This document shows positions 44,588 through 53,180 of a stretch of 64,000 nt of DNA, piece after piece (position 1 is the first letter of the stretch; the number at the start of each line of letters is the position of its first letter). A program made the position numbers and the translations under genes. Below the pieces are notes generated by a model that was not told the DNA's origin, did not search any database, and was given only the letters and a program-made list of their open reading frames with translations. The DNA comes from an uncultured Faecalicatena sp. GTDB taxonomy: Bacteria > Bacillota > Clostridia > Lachnospirales > Lachnospiraceae. The stretch covers positions 1 to 64,000 of the forward strand of contig CABTYO010000007.1 in assembly GCA_902489075.1 (NCBI GenBank). The letters run 5' to 3'.

Positions 44588-45289
44588 ATGGCTCCTGTCA
44601 GAAGCTATACAAACTGGAACAGCAGAACAAGTGATAATAAAAAACAAATAGAGCCTTACCGCAAATACTTTTTTATCTGCGAGGGTGCTAATACTGAAAC
44701 CTGGTATTTCAAGAAACTGATTGATCTTAGGAAAACATTAAATATTCATCCATTAATAGACATTCGGTTATTGGAAAAAACAGAAGGGGACAGAGACATA
44801 AGTTATCCGAAGAAGCTGATTGCATTTGCAGAAAAGCAGAAAGAAAATCGGGAAATTGCATTTGATAAAGAACGGGATAAAATGGTGATTGTATTCGATG
44901 CAGATATTTTTGAGGATAAAGTGCAGGATTATGATGAACTGGTTTCAATAGGTGAAAAGGAAAATATTCTGGCAGTTACAAATCCGGCATTTGAATTATT
45001 TCTTTTACTCCATTTTGAAAATTCTTATGAACAGGATATAGTTCCTAATGCCAAAAGGATTATTAAAAATGAGAAGGAAGGGAATCAAACCTTTGTTTAT
45101 CAGCTGTTATTACAGAAAACAGGGATGAATTCAAAGAAAAATTCAAAAATTGGGGAGCTGGCGGCAAATGTAGATACTGCTATTCTTCAGGAAAAGAAAA
45201 TGAATCAGGATATTCATAATTGTAAAGGAAAGATTACCTGTAACATAGGAGCGGTTATCGAGAGTATCAGGAATGATGATGGAAAATAA
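44588..45289 (+). CDS. RloB-like protein, putative Toprim-type nuclease partner
   Basis: A 233-residue protein of the RloB family. It has RKYFFICEGANTETWYFKKL, with the E-G-x-x-T-E motif and its presumed catalytic Glu, and KMVIVFDADIFED, with a D-x-D, which together resemble a Toprim metal site. ILAVTNPAFELFLLLHFEN is a conserved family block. GAGGGGGAA overlaps the end of the ATPase gene and gives tight coupling. In related pairs (AbiL, PARIS, OLD/Gabija-like) the ATPase senses phage and the Toprim partner acts as toxin or nuclease. That role is inferred here from architecture only. Confidence 0.8.
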   Translation: MAPVRSYTNWNSRTSDNKKQIEPYRKYFFICEGANTETWYFKKLIDLRKTLNIHPLIDIRLLEKTEGDRDISYPKKLIAFAEKQKENREIAFDKERDKMVIVFDADIFEDKVQDYDELVSIGEKENILAVTNPAFELFLLLHFENSYEQDIVPNAKRIIKNEKEGNQTFVYQLLLQKTGMNSKKNSKIGELAANVDTAILQEKKMNQDIHNCKGKITCNIGAVIESIRNDDGK

Positions 45290-45334
45290 TAATAGAAAAA
45301 AGGATTCCACAAAGAACTAGGGTGAATTCTACAT

Positions 45335-45381
45335 AGCAGGATGTTTTTCAAGACTAAACATGAAAAACACCCTGCTTTTTT
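45335..45381 (+). terminator. Terminator of the RloA/RloB-like operon
   Basis: AGCAGGATGTTTTTCA (45335-45350) pairs with TGAAAAACACCCTGCT (45361-45376), leaving a ten-base loop with two small mismatches, and is followed by TTTTTT. Confidence 0.85.
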
Positions 45382-45440
45382 GACGTATCTAAGACTGTGA
45401 AGCAGATTTCGAATCCCCATACAAAATATCACAAAATTGT

Positions 45441-45470
45441 GACATTGAATGTGCCTCAAATGAGACATTG
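45441..45470. promoter_or_regulatory. Direct repeat upstream of module C
   Basis: GACATTG occurs at 45441-45447 and 45464-45470, each preceded by TGTGA or TGAGA-like bases, with a 23-bp centre-to-centre distance (about two helical turns). It lies about 40 bp before the permease start. This spacing suits a dimeric OmpR-type regulator; since module C has no own two-component genes, a regulator from another module may bind here. Confidence 0.35.
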
Positions 45471-45511
45471 CCTTGTTATCCTGTTATTGAGAGAAGCAAG
45501 GAGGCAGCGGT

Positions 45512-48121
45512 ATGAGCGCAAATAAAATAAAAACAAAAATGTTGAATCTTCTGGCGCAGCGAAGTTTTAAAGCCAGCAGGATGCGGAATCTGATCGCAGT
45601 GCTGGCAATTATGCTCACTACGATTCTGTTCACAACGGTGACAACGACAGGCATGGGGGCCATGGATTCTATGCAGCTGACCATGCAGATGCAAAAAGGA
45701 AGCAGATCGGATGGTGATCTGCGCAATATGACAAAGGAACAGTTTACGGCATTAAAGGATGCAGATTTTATAGAAAAATACGGACTGCGGATGCCGGTCG
45801 GATTTCTGACGAATACGGTAAGACACAATGTGGAACTGGACGTCATGGATGAGACGCAGGCGGAGCTGACCTTCTGTAATCCAAGCCACGGGAAGATGCC
45901 TGCTGCGGCAGATGAAATCGTCGCTTCTGACCTGGCGATCCGTGAACTGGGTGCGGAGCCAAAGGTGGGAGCAGAGGTTACAGTCGAATTCACTGTACAT
46001 GGGCAGCAGTACAGCCTTCCACTGGTCGTCTCAGGCTGGTATCCTGCATACAATGACCAGACCAGCGTGATGGTTGCCGGGAAGGCCTTTACAGAAGCCC
46101 ATCCGGAAATATTTGAATTTACTTATCCCCAGGACAGGGAGATTGCAGGAACTTATTTCTCTGATTTTACGGCAAAAAGTATAGTTGGCCTGAATGACAA
46201 AATGTATGACTGGATACGCAGTGCAGGCGGAGAACCAGAAGATCAGAACGCGGATAATTATGTGCCGGGAGTCATCAATGGCATGACCAATCCAGCGCTG
46301 GACAAAAGTACCATCGCAACAGGAGCAGCGTTTATTATATTATTTACCTTCTGTGGTTACCTGTTAATCTATAACGTATTTGATATTGCCGTGATGCAGG
46401 AAATCAAGCGCTACGGTCTTTACAGAACAGTAGGCATGAGCAAAAAGCAGGTCAGGCATCTGATCAACCGGCAGGCATTGTGGCTTTCCTGCATTGGGAT
46501 TCCCCTGGGCCTGGCAGTCGGATATCTGGTCGGAAAGGCTGCACTTCCGGTGGTCATGAATGTCTTATCTGTAGAATATGAGAATATTTCTGTCAGCGTT
46601 TCGCCATCACCGGTGATTTTTATAGCTTCCGCAGTGTTCGCAGCTTTTACAGTGTTCTTAAGTACCAGGAAACCAGTGCGTGTGGCAGCCAGTATTCCTC
46701 CGATCGAGGCGTTTCGGTATGTAGAAAATGCAGCAGGGAAACGCACGAAAAAGAGAAGTACAACAGGGGCCAGGATTCCCCGTCTGGCAATGTCTAATCT
46801 GGGACGGAATAAACGCCGCACTGCATTTATCATCGTATCTTTAATGCTCTGTGTGACATTACTTAACTGCGTCGGAATCGCAGCACTCAGCCTGGATGTG
46901 GAGAAGCAGGTAAACTACAATATCCGTACAGACTTTGCAGTTGTCAATGCTGTCAGCACCAACGGACAGAAAGGATTTACCATGCGCACACAGGCACTGA
47001 GCCAGGAAACGATGGATGAGATCAAGGCACAGCCGGGTGTGGAGAACGGTGCAGCAGTATATAAGAATACGATAGAAGATACCAATGTAACCTATGATTT
47101 TGGAATCCATCCCACAAAAGATCCTTATGTGGATGAAAGAACCGGTCTGACATATGCAGCAACAGAAGAATATTACTGGTTTTCGCTGGGAGATGATAAG
47201 CGGCCGATGTGTAATGTATACGGTATGGAGGAAACTTCCATAGCACGGATGGATATACAGGAGGGGGAGCACGATCCCCATACACTTTATGAAAAAATGT
47301 TAAATGGTGAAGGTGTACTGGTCGGAGTAGGGGCTGACCGCAAGGATATGAGTATTGGAAAGGATGCGGACTTTGTAGATGTGGGAGATGTCATTACCGT
47401 ATATCAGGACGGACAGCTGGCAAAGGAACTGCCCGTATTGGCAAAGGCGGCGCTAAATGGGGATGATATGGAGATTGGCTACACTCTGAATGGTCCGAAC
47501 CTGGTAGGCGGCGACGGTCTTTACCTTTATTTTCCGACCAGTGTCTATCAGGAGTTATACGAGGAACCTGCAGTCTATAAATATTCTTTTGATGTGGAAG
47601 AATCAGAACGCCAGAATATGACGGCTTTCCTGAAAAAGTATATGAAAGAAGTAGATCCCAACATCAATTATGCATCCGCCGAGAGGGCACGTGAAAGTGC
47701 TGAGACGACGCGTACGATGATTCATTTTGTCGGTGGATTGATCGGGGCGATCTTTGGAATCGCCGGGGTACTTAACCTGCTCAATACTGTGATTACCACG
47801 ATCCTGGCCCGCCGTCACGAATTTGCCACCATGCAGAGTCTGGGAATGACGGATAAACAGCTCACCAGAATGATGATATGTGAGAGTGTCTACTATGCAC
47901 TGGGAGCCTGCGGGATTGGTCTGCTCCTGTCCGTGGTGTTGGGATACACAATGGTTAAAATCCTGTTGGGGAGTGTGTGGTATTTTACCTTCCAGTTTAC
48001 TCTGGTTCCGGCATTGCTTGTATCCGCCCTGCTGATCATCGTGGCCGCAATTGTGCCAGTCACAGCACTGAAAATGTTTAACAAGGGCAGTATCGTGGAA
48101 AAGCTGCGGGTTGCTGAATAA
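45512..48121 (+). CDS. FtsX-family ABC transporter permease (module C)
   Basis: An 869-residue double-FtsX permease. The first anchor helix lies at about 28-50 (LIAVLAIMLTTILFTTVTT), followed by an outer domain. Three helices around 270-400 carry EIKRYGLYRTVGMSKKQV, and a middle anchor near 440 (LMLCVTLLNCVGIAAL) precedes a second outer domain. Three C-terminal helices carry EFATMQSLGMTDKQL. AGCAAGGAGG precedes the ATG. Unlike modules A and B, the permease gene comes before its ATPase and no regulator or kinase is attached. The long outer domains suggest binding of a peptide or envelope component; the substrate is unknown. Confidence 0.88.
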   Translation: MSANKIKTKMLNLLAQRSFKASRMRNLIAVLAIMLTTILFTTVTTTGMGAMDSMQLTMQMQKGSRSDGDLRNMTKEQFTALKDADFIEKYGLRMPVGFLTNTVRHNVELDVMDETQAELTFCNPSHGKMPAAADEIVASDLAIRELGAEPKVGAEVTVEFTVHGQQYSLPLVVSGWYPAYNDQTSVMVAGKAFTEAHPEIFEFTYPQDREIAGTYFSDFTAKSIVGLNDKMYDWIRSAGGEPEDQNADNYVPGVINGMTNPALDKSTIATGAAFIILFTFCGYLLIYNVFDIAVMQEIKRYGLYRTVGMSKKQVRHLINRQALWLSCIGIPLGLAVGYLVGKAALPVVMNVLSVEYENISVSVSPSPVIFIASAVFAAFTVFLSTRKPVRVAASIPPIEAFRYVENAAGKRTKKRSTTGARIPRLAMSNLGRNKRRTAFIIVSLMLCVTLLNCVGIAALSLDVEKQVNYNIRTDFAVVNAVSTNGQKGFTMRTQALSQETMDEIKAQPGVENGAAVYKNTIEDTNVTYDFGIHPTKDPYVDERTGLTYAATEEYYWFSLGDDKRPMCNVYGMEETSIARMDIQEGEHDPHTLYEKMLNGEGVLVGVGADRKDMSIGKDADFVDVGDVITVYQDGQLAKELPVLAKAALNGDDMEIGYTLNGPNLVGGDGLYLYFPTSVYQELYEEPAVYKYSFDVEESERQNMTAFLKKYMKEVDPNINYASAERARESAETTRTMIHFVGGLIGAIFGIAGVLNLLNTVITTILARRHEFATMQSLGMTDKQLTRMMICESVYYALGACGIGLLLSVVLGYTMVKILLGSVWYFTFQFTLVPALLVSALLIIVAAIVPVTALKMFNKGSIVEKLRVAE

Positions 48122-48245
48122 TCGCGGAACAATTGCAAAATGGAAATCTCCGGTGAGAAGTGGGAAGGAAAGAAAATGCCAAATAGGAAGATGTAATGAG
48201 GAAGATGTAATGAATAGGTTGATGGAAAATCAGGAGGATATGAGA

Positions 48246-48914
48246 ATGAGTACAATCTTACAGACCAGAGGACTGAAAAAATATTATGGGAAAGGGGAAA
48301 CAGAAGTACACGCTCTGGATGGCGTGGATCTGCAGATTGAACGCGGAACCTTCGTGGCAGTCGTAGGGACCAGTGGAAGTGGAAAATCCACACTGCTGAA
48401 TATGCTGGGCGGTCTGGACCGTCCTACCAGCGGAAAAGTAACAATCGACGGAGAAGAATTATCAAAGCTGAACGATGAGCAGCTTACGGTATTCAGGCGT
48501 AAAAGGATCGGATTTATCTTCCAGAATTATAACCTGATCCCGACTCTGAATGTATGGGAGAACATTATTTTCCCGATTACACTGGATGGACAGAAGCCGG
48601 ATAAAAAGTTTATCATGAATGTTGCTAAAATGCTGGGACTGGATGGCAAACTGGACAGCCTGCCGAATAACCTGTCAGGCGGGCAGCAGCAGCGTGTGGC
48701 AATCGCCAGGGCACTTGCGTCAAAGCCGGCCATCGTGCTTGCCGATGAGCCGACCGGTAACCTGGATACCAGGACCAGTGATAACGTGGTGGGACTGTTA
48801 AAGACCACCAGCCGGGAGTTCCATCAGACCGTCGTAATGATCACGCATAACCCGGAGATCGCACAGATGGCGGACTATATCGTGCGGATTGAGGATGGGA
48901 AAATCGTGATGTAG
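48246..48914 (+). CDS. ABC transporter ATP-binding protein (module C)
   Basis: A 222-residue ATPase with Walker A GTSGSGKST, Q-loop FQNYNLIP, signature LSGGQQQRVAIARAL, Walker B IVLADEPTGNLDT and MITHN. The frame is open back to 48111, but the AGGAGG at 48232-48237 is eight bases from ATG 48246 and only two from the ATG at 48240, and family alignment begins at STILQTRGLKKYYG. It lies 124 bp behind the permease, a gap with a repeated GAAGATGTAATGA block. It energises the module C permease. Confidence 0.9.
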   Translation: MSTILQTRGLKKYYGKGETEVHALDGVDLQIERGTFVAVVGTSGSGKSTLLNMLGGLDRPTSGKVTIDGEELSKLNDEQLTVFRRKRIGFIFQNYNLIPTLNVWENIIFPITLDGQKPDKKFIMNVAKMLGLDGKLDSLPNNLSGGQQQRVAIARALASKPAIVLADEPTGNLDTRTSDNVVGLLKTTSREFHQTVVMITHNPEIAQMADYIVRIEDGKIVM

Positions 48915-48925
48915 TAGATAAATCA

Positions 48926-49120
48926 TGGGCTGACGGGTACGCTCCTGAGGCTGCAAAATTAAAAAGCAGTCCAATAAAAGCTGGCGGTATACCAGTGGGG
49001 GTAAAGAAAACATTTGTGCTTGGATCAGTCCAGGAGGGGGATTCTGTAACCATCCTATATGATGAAAAGAATCCCCAAAAAGCAGTTATATCTGGAAATG
49101 ATGGTCTGATGACAGGCTAA
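48926..49120 (+). pseudogene. DUF3592-like C-terminal fragment
   Basis: A frame without start codon, continuing out of the ATPase stop region, reads KKTFVLGSVQEGDSVTILYD and EKNPQKAVISGNDG to a TAA at 49118-49120. The G-D-x-V-x-I-x-Y-D-x-x-N-P pattern is that of the end of DUF3592 proteins. The front half is missing, so it is a leftover of a small membrane protein gene. Confidence 0.5.
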
Positions 49121-49183
49121 AATACCTGTTAATATTTATGCAGGAGATTTAAGTCTTGAAATTAAGTAACGAAGTAAAATAAT

Positions 49184-49233
49184 GAGGCATGAGTAAATGA
49201 TGAATTGAAAGATCATTTACTCATGCCTCTTTT
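49184..49233. terminator. Bidirectional terminator between module C and the OYE-type gene
   Basis: The perfect 18-bp inverted repeat 49184-49201 / 49212-49229 (GAGGCATGAGTAAATGAT and its complement) has a ten-base loop, TTTT on the plus side and a T-rich minus side. It lies between convergent genes and should stop both. Confidence 0.85.
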
Positions 49234-49271
49234 GTATGTAGAGGTTCTGCCTCTATGTTTACTACAATTTT

Positions 49272-51260
49272 TTAGATATTATTCGCAACCTCAAATGCAT
49301 CCCAGATTCCGTACATGATATTGGAAACATTCTTTGCATCGCCGAGCAGGTACAGTTCCGGTATCTCGAACTGAAGCTCCTCATACAAGGAATTTTCTGA
49401 CTGATAGCCGACTGCCAGGATTACGCTGTCTGTTTCCAGTGTCTGCCCATTATCCAGGGTCAGGCTGGTATCCTTAAAGGAGACGGCTTTCGCACCAGTA
49501 ATAACATCGACGTGATGGAAAGGAATCAGCCGTTCCAGCATTTCCTTATTGGATGCGCAGAGTGGTCCATTCACGGCAAGCAGTTTATCAAGCGCTTCTA
49601 CGATAGTGACTTTTTTGCCATGCTGTGCAAGATGGAGCGCAGTTTCGCATCCCACAAGCCCACCGCCGATTATGGTCACGCGTTCACCAGCATCGACTTT
49701 TTCAAGCAGGACTTCTTCTGCAGAATAGGTATGTTCATCATTTCCAAATGAAAACAGTTTTGGAGCAGAGCCTGTTGCGATGAGTACGGTATCATAGTTC
49801 CCACTTCGCACCATGTCACTTGTCACAGCTGTATTCAAGTGGACCTCTACACCCAGTTCATTCAGTGTATATGCGTACCAGTCTGCAAGTGCGATATCAT
49901 CCTCTTTGAAAGCAGGTGCGCCTCCCGGGAGCAGGTTCCCGCCCAGACGTTCTGATTTTTCAAATAAGACTGGCTTGTGTCCGCGTAAGCTTAATACCCT
50001 TGCGGCTTCACAGCCTGCGACACCGCCGCCCACGATCATCACGGTCTTAGGTTTCAGAATCGGGCGGTAAGCCATATCCTGTTCTCTGGCTGCCTGTGGA
50101 TTGACGGCGCAGTTCAGCCCGGAGTAGGAAGCGACTCTTCCCATGCAGCCTTCCTGACAGGAAATACAGGGACGGATGGAAGCGCATTTTCCACTTCTGA
50201 GCTTGTTCACATAATCAGGATCGGCAAGCAGCGGACGTCCAAGGCTGATAAAATCAGTCTCCTTGTTTTCCAGGGCTTCCAGAGCCATATCCGGGTTGTC
50301 CATTCTTCCGGCGCAGATGACCGGGACGTTCACGGTATCCTTCACCATCCTGGCGTATGGACGGTACAGCCCTTTCTTCTGGTACATCGGTGGATGTGAC
50401 CACCACCAGGAGTCGTAAGATCCCACATCGACATCCAGTGCATCATAGCCGTATGCAACCAGTAATTCGGCTGCCTTGAGACCTTCCTCAATGTCACGCC
50501 CCTTCTCTTCAAATTTTTCTCCCGGAAGAGCACCGTCCCGAAGCCCTTTAATAAAGCTTTTCGGGGAAAAACGCAAGGTGACAGGGAAGTCCTTTCCACA
50601 GCGGTTTTTAATTTCTTCCACGATTTCTTTTGCAAAACGCAGTCTGTTCTCAAGAGAACCGCCGTATTCATCGGTCCTGTGGTTGAATAATGAAATGACA
50701 AACTGGTCGATCAGATAGCCTTCGTGTACGGCATGGATCTGGCATCCGTCAAAACCGCCTCTTTTTGCATTCACTGCGGCGTCTCCAAAAGATTTTACAA
50801 TCTTATGTATCTCATCAACGGTCAGTTCACGGCAGGTCTTGTCAAGCCATCTGTGCTGGATCGGGCTTGGTGCGACCGGAGGGTATTCGCCGATATTGGT
50901 AGGGATTGTCACCCGTCCGAACCCGCCGGACATCTGTAAAAATATTTTCGCACCATACGCGTGGACGCGTTCTGTCATTTCCTTGCTGGAACGGACGAAA
51001 GCTACTGGATTATGTGTCGGGGAAGCAACCGCACCAAGTCCGTGTTCCTCGACTTCATCATCGACAAAGGTGACTCCGGTAATAATCAGTCCGGTGCCGC
51101 CCTTTGCACGCATCGTGTAGTACTCTTTACCGCGTTCGTTCCATCCGCCGAGTGCATCACTGAGTCCCAATGGTCCCATGGGAGCCATGACGAAACGGTT
51201 CTTTACCGTGACATTGCCGATCTGCATCGGGGTAAAGAGTTTCTGGTATTTACTGTTCAT
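49272..51260 (-). CDS. Old-Yellow-Enzyme-type NADH:flavin/FeS oxidoreductase (2,4-dienoyl-CoA reductase / BaiCD-like)
   Basis: A 662-residue three-domain reductase. The N-terminal FMN barrel (1-370) has VKNRFVMAPMGPLG, FDGCQIHAVHEGYLIDQF and FISLGRPLLADPDYV. A 4Fe-4S motif CISCQEGC with a later Cys (GLNCAVNP) follows. FAD/NAD Rossmann domains show TVMIVGGGVAGCEAARVL, VTIIGGGLVGCETALHL and YLLGDAK near the end. Relatives reduce C=C bonds of enoates, dienoyl-CoA, 3-oxo-delta4 bile acids (BaiCD/BaiH) or bilirubin (BilR). No D-R pair expected for BilR was noticed where the active-site pair should lie, so a specific substrate is not assigned. It is controlled by the divergent MerR gene. Confidence 0.85.
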   Translation of the reverse strand: MNSKYQKLFTPMQIGNVTVKNRFVMAPMGPLGLSDALGGWNERGKEYYTMRAKGGTGLIITGVTFVDDEVEEHGLGAVASPTHNPVAFVRSSKEMTERVHAYGAKIFLQMSGGFGRVTIPTNIGEYPPVAPSPIQHRWLDKTCRELTVDEIHKIVKSFGDAAVNAKRGGFDGCQIHAVHEGYLIDQFVISLFNHRTDEYGGSLENRLRFAKEIVEEIKNRCGKDFPVTLRFSPKSFIKGLRDGALPGEKFEEKGRDIEEGLKAAELLVAYGYDALDVDVGSYDSWWWSHPPMYQKKGLYRPYARMVKDTVNVPVICAGRMDNPDMALEALENKETDFISLGRPLLADPDYVNKLRSGKCASIRPCISCQEGCMGRVASYSGLNCAVNPQAAREQDMAYRPILKPKTVMIVGGGVAGCEAARVLSLRGHKPVLFEKSERLGGNLLPGGAPAFKEDDIALADWYAYTLNELGVEVHLNTAVTSDMVRSGNYDTVLIATGSAPKLFSFGNDEHTYSAEEVLLEKVDAGERVTIIGGGLVGCETALHLAQHGKKVTIVEALDKLLAVNGPLCASNKEMLERLIPFHHVDVITGAKAVSFKDTSLTLDNGQTLETDSVILAVGYQSENSLYEELQFEIPELYLLGDAKNVSNIMYGIWDAFEVANNI

Positions 51261-51338
51261 GTGATCCTCCTTTTGATCCTTCTGCCTGTAAAAATGTATA
51301 TTGTTGTTTCAGCAGCAGGTTTTCTTTGTTATAATGGA

Positions 51339-51369
51339 ATCATAAACCCTGTATCAAGTACAGAGTCAA
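51339..51369 (-). promoter_or_regulatory. MerR-type promoter with 19-bp spacer and central dyad
   Basis: On the minus strand, -35 TTGACT (51369-51364) and -10 TATGAT (51344-51339) are separated by 19 bp. The spacer contains the perfect dyad CTGTA-TCAAG-TACAG (51349-51363). An over-long spacer with the operator between the boxes is the hallmark of promoters untwisted by effector-bound MerR proteins. It points at the reductase gene and lies 78 bp from its start. Confidence 0.85.
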
Positions 51370-51386
51370 TACAGAGAGGGAAAATT

Positions 51387-52187
51387 ATGAAAATAAATGA
51401 ATTATCCAGGATTTCACAGGTGAATCCTGAAACGATCCGCATGTACCGGACAAAAGGATTCTTAAGGCCTTCTGTGAATCCGTTGAATGGTTATTATGAC
51501 TATACACTAAAGGATATGGTGAACCTGCTTTTCATCCGCAGACAGAGGGGATGCAGTATCTCACTGCAGGATATTGACAAAATGTACCACTTTGAAAGCC
51601 TTCGGGAGCTGATGGATGACTATGAAAATGCAATCGGGCAGATCGATCAGGAGATTGCGGCACTGCTTGAAAAACGGAAGGCTCTTCTCATCACGCAGGA
51701 ACATCTGGCTTCCTGCGTCAGCATTTCATCGGATGTGAAGGAGATCCAGGTGGAAGATGGGCGGTATGATTATTATCTGCTGGATGAAGAGCATGCTCCT
51801 GACATACAATGCTGGATGCAGCACATGGAACAGTTTGTCGTCTGCCTGCGGATTGAGCCTGAGATGCTTAGAGCAAAAGAGACTCCTGAATGTATTCCCC
51901 TGAAAACAGGAATCGGGACCTATCAGGGACTGCTCAGGAAATGCGGCCTGCGAGTTCCTGACGGGGCAGTCTACTGTCCGCCGGGAAGATTCCTCACTTC
52001 GATCATTGAACTGGATCAGCTGGATTGTATCCCTGCGGACGATATGCAGCCGCTGAAAGAATATGCGAAAAGGAAGGGGCTTCGCATTATTGGGGAAAGC
52101 ACCGCATTTTTAATCCGGGTCAACCATACGAAGGAGAAAGAGAGTTTTGTCTTTCGTCTGCGCATCCGAGTAGAAGAGGGCAGATAA
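51387..52187 (+). CDS. MerR-family transcriptional regulator with effector-binding-like C-terminal domain
   Basis: A 266-residue regulator. Its winged HTH (1-70) starts MKINELSRISQVNPETIRMY with the usual GYYDYTLKDM wing. A coiled-coil dimerisation helix (about 85-120) and a C-terminal domain of about 145 residues follow; the latter resembles GyrI/BmrR-type ligand-binding folds (YDYYLLDEEHAPD). The frame is open far upstream, but GAGAGGG at 51374-51380 fixes the start at 51387. TATAAT at 51330-51335 may be its own -10. It should activate the divergent reductase through the 19-bp-spacer promoter when a ligand, perhaps the reductase substrate, is bound. Confidence 0.88.
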   Translation: MKINELSRISQVNPETIRMYRTKGFLRPSVNPLNGYYDYTLKDMVNLLFIRRQRGCSISLQDIDKMYHFESLRELMDDYENAIGQIDQEIAALLEKRKALLITQEHLASCVSISSDVKEIQVEDGRYDYYLLDEEHAPDIQCWMQHMEQFVVCLRIEPEMLRAKETPECIPLKTGIGTYQGLLRKCGLRVPDGAVYCPPGRFLTSIIELDQLDCIPADDMQPLKEYAKRKGLRIIGESTAFLIRVNHTKEKESFVFRLRIRVEEGR

Positions 52188-52200
52188 CGTATTTTCGCAC

Positions 52201-52232
52201 AATGCCCCATATCCATAATGCCCCATATCCAT
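52201..52232. repeat. 16-bp perfect tandem duplication
   Basis: AATGCCCCATATCCAT occurs twice in direct tandem (52201-52216, 52217-52232) just behind the MerR stop. Downstream to 52377 is G+C-rich, partly self-complementary sequence with no gene. The role is unknown. Confidence 0.6.
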
Positions 52233-52377
52233 AGGACATTCTCGACCCGTGCCCTGCGGGCGTGGGTATCCCTATTGAACTCTGCCTGGTTGGAAAATGG
52301 TGTCATATCTTACAAGAAATCTCTGCCGAAAGGTGCTAAGCTTATGGACGAAAAACCAACAAAGGAGTATAAGACAT

Positions 52378-52800
52378 ATGGAAACACAAAATCAAAAATG
52401 CGTGATGGTACTGGATGAGGAACTGCCGCTGGGAATGCTTGCGAATACAGCCGGAATTATGGGAATCACCCTGGGAAAGCACATCCCGGAAGCGGTCGGT
52501 CCGGATGTTTGTGATAAAAGCGGAAAGGTACATCTGGGAATTATTGCATTTCCGGTACCGGTCCTGAAGGCTTCAAAAGAGAGAATCAGGGAGATCCGGG
52601 AGCAGCTTTATCAGCCCCAGTTTTCTGAACTGACTGTGGTAGATTTTTCGGATGTGGCACAAAGCTGTAATGTATATGAGGAATATATAGAAAAGGCTGC
52701 GGGAGTGGAAGAGAAGGACCATACGTACTTCGGAGTCGGAATCTGTGGAAATAAAAAGCTGGTCAACAAGCTGACCGGGAATCTGCCTCTGCTGAGATAA
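52378..52800 (+). CDS. DUF2000-like protein
   Basis: A 140-residue cytoplasmic protein resembling DUF2000, a peptidyl-tRNA-hydrolase-2-like fold. It contains CVMVLDEELPLGMLANTAGI, then HLGIIAFPVPVLKASKERI and FGVGICGNKKLVNKLTGNL. The frame is open to 52297, but AAAGGAG at 52361-52367 supports the ATG at 52378. The biochemical role of the family is unknown. It follows the MerR gene in the same direction with a 190-bp gap and is closed by a terminator. Confidence 0.72.
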   Translation: METQNQKCVMVLDEELPLGMLANTAGIMGITLGKHIPEAVGPDVCDKSGKVHLGIIAFPVPVLKASKERIREIREQLYQPQFSELTVVDFSDVAQSCNVYEEYIEKAAGVEEKDHTYFGVGICGNKKLVNKLTGNLPLLR

Positions 52801-52828
52801 AGACAGAGAAATAGAAGGAAGAGAAGGG

Positions 52829-52883
52829 CATGAGTCAATGATGCAGAAATATTTGCGTGATTTACTCATGTTCTTTTTGTTTT
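52829..52883 (+). terminator. Terminator behind the DUF2000-like gene
   Basis: The outer stem CATGAGT (52829-52835) / ACTCATG (52864-52870), with additional inner pairing, is followed by TTCTTTTTGTTTT. Its CATGAGT...ACTCATG core is shared with the terminator at 49184. Confidence 0.7.
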
Positions 52884-52961
52884 AGAATTATATAATGCAC
52901 CTGTACAACGACGAAGGGAGAGAAAGAAAATGCATACAGTTCTACAGGTAAGGGCTAATGA

Positions 52962-53060
52962 AACCATTTGCAGCATATCTATGAAAAGCTGGATGCAGGC
53001 TCCTTAGTTGAAGCGGTCACAAAGGCGATACAGATGGGGTATATTGCCCCATTATATTAA
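52962..53060 (+). pseudogene. LuxR/NarL-type HTH C-terminal fragment
   Basis: A 32-codon frame, preceded directly by a stop, reads NHLQHIYEKLDAGSLVEAVT and KAIQMGYIAPLY. This is the recognition helix and last helix of LuxR-family response regulators (T-H-x-x-x-I-Y-E-K-L). The rest of the gene is gone. Confidence 0.6.
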
Positions 53061-53180
53061 GAGAGGATTACGAATCACACAGTACGATGAAATATCCATT
53101 TTATTTATAAGATAAATTGTTAAAATTCGCTAAAAGCCTTTCCAGTTTGCGGAAATTCTAGTATGATAGATAAAAGAGAC

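Noticed and set aside
49272..51260. Assignment as bilirubin reductase (BilR) or BaiCD/BaiH
   Set aside because: Fold and cofactor motifs fit the whole Old-Yellow-Enzyme/2,4-dienoyl-CoA reductase group. The active-site region reads I-H-A-V-H-E-G-Y and no BilR-type D-R pair was noticed. No bai genes or bilS-like gene are nearby.
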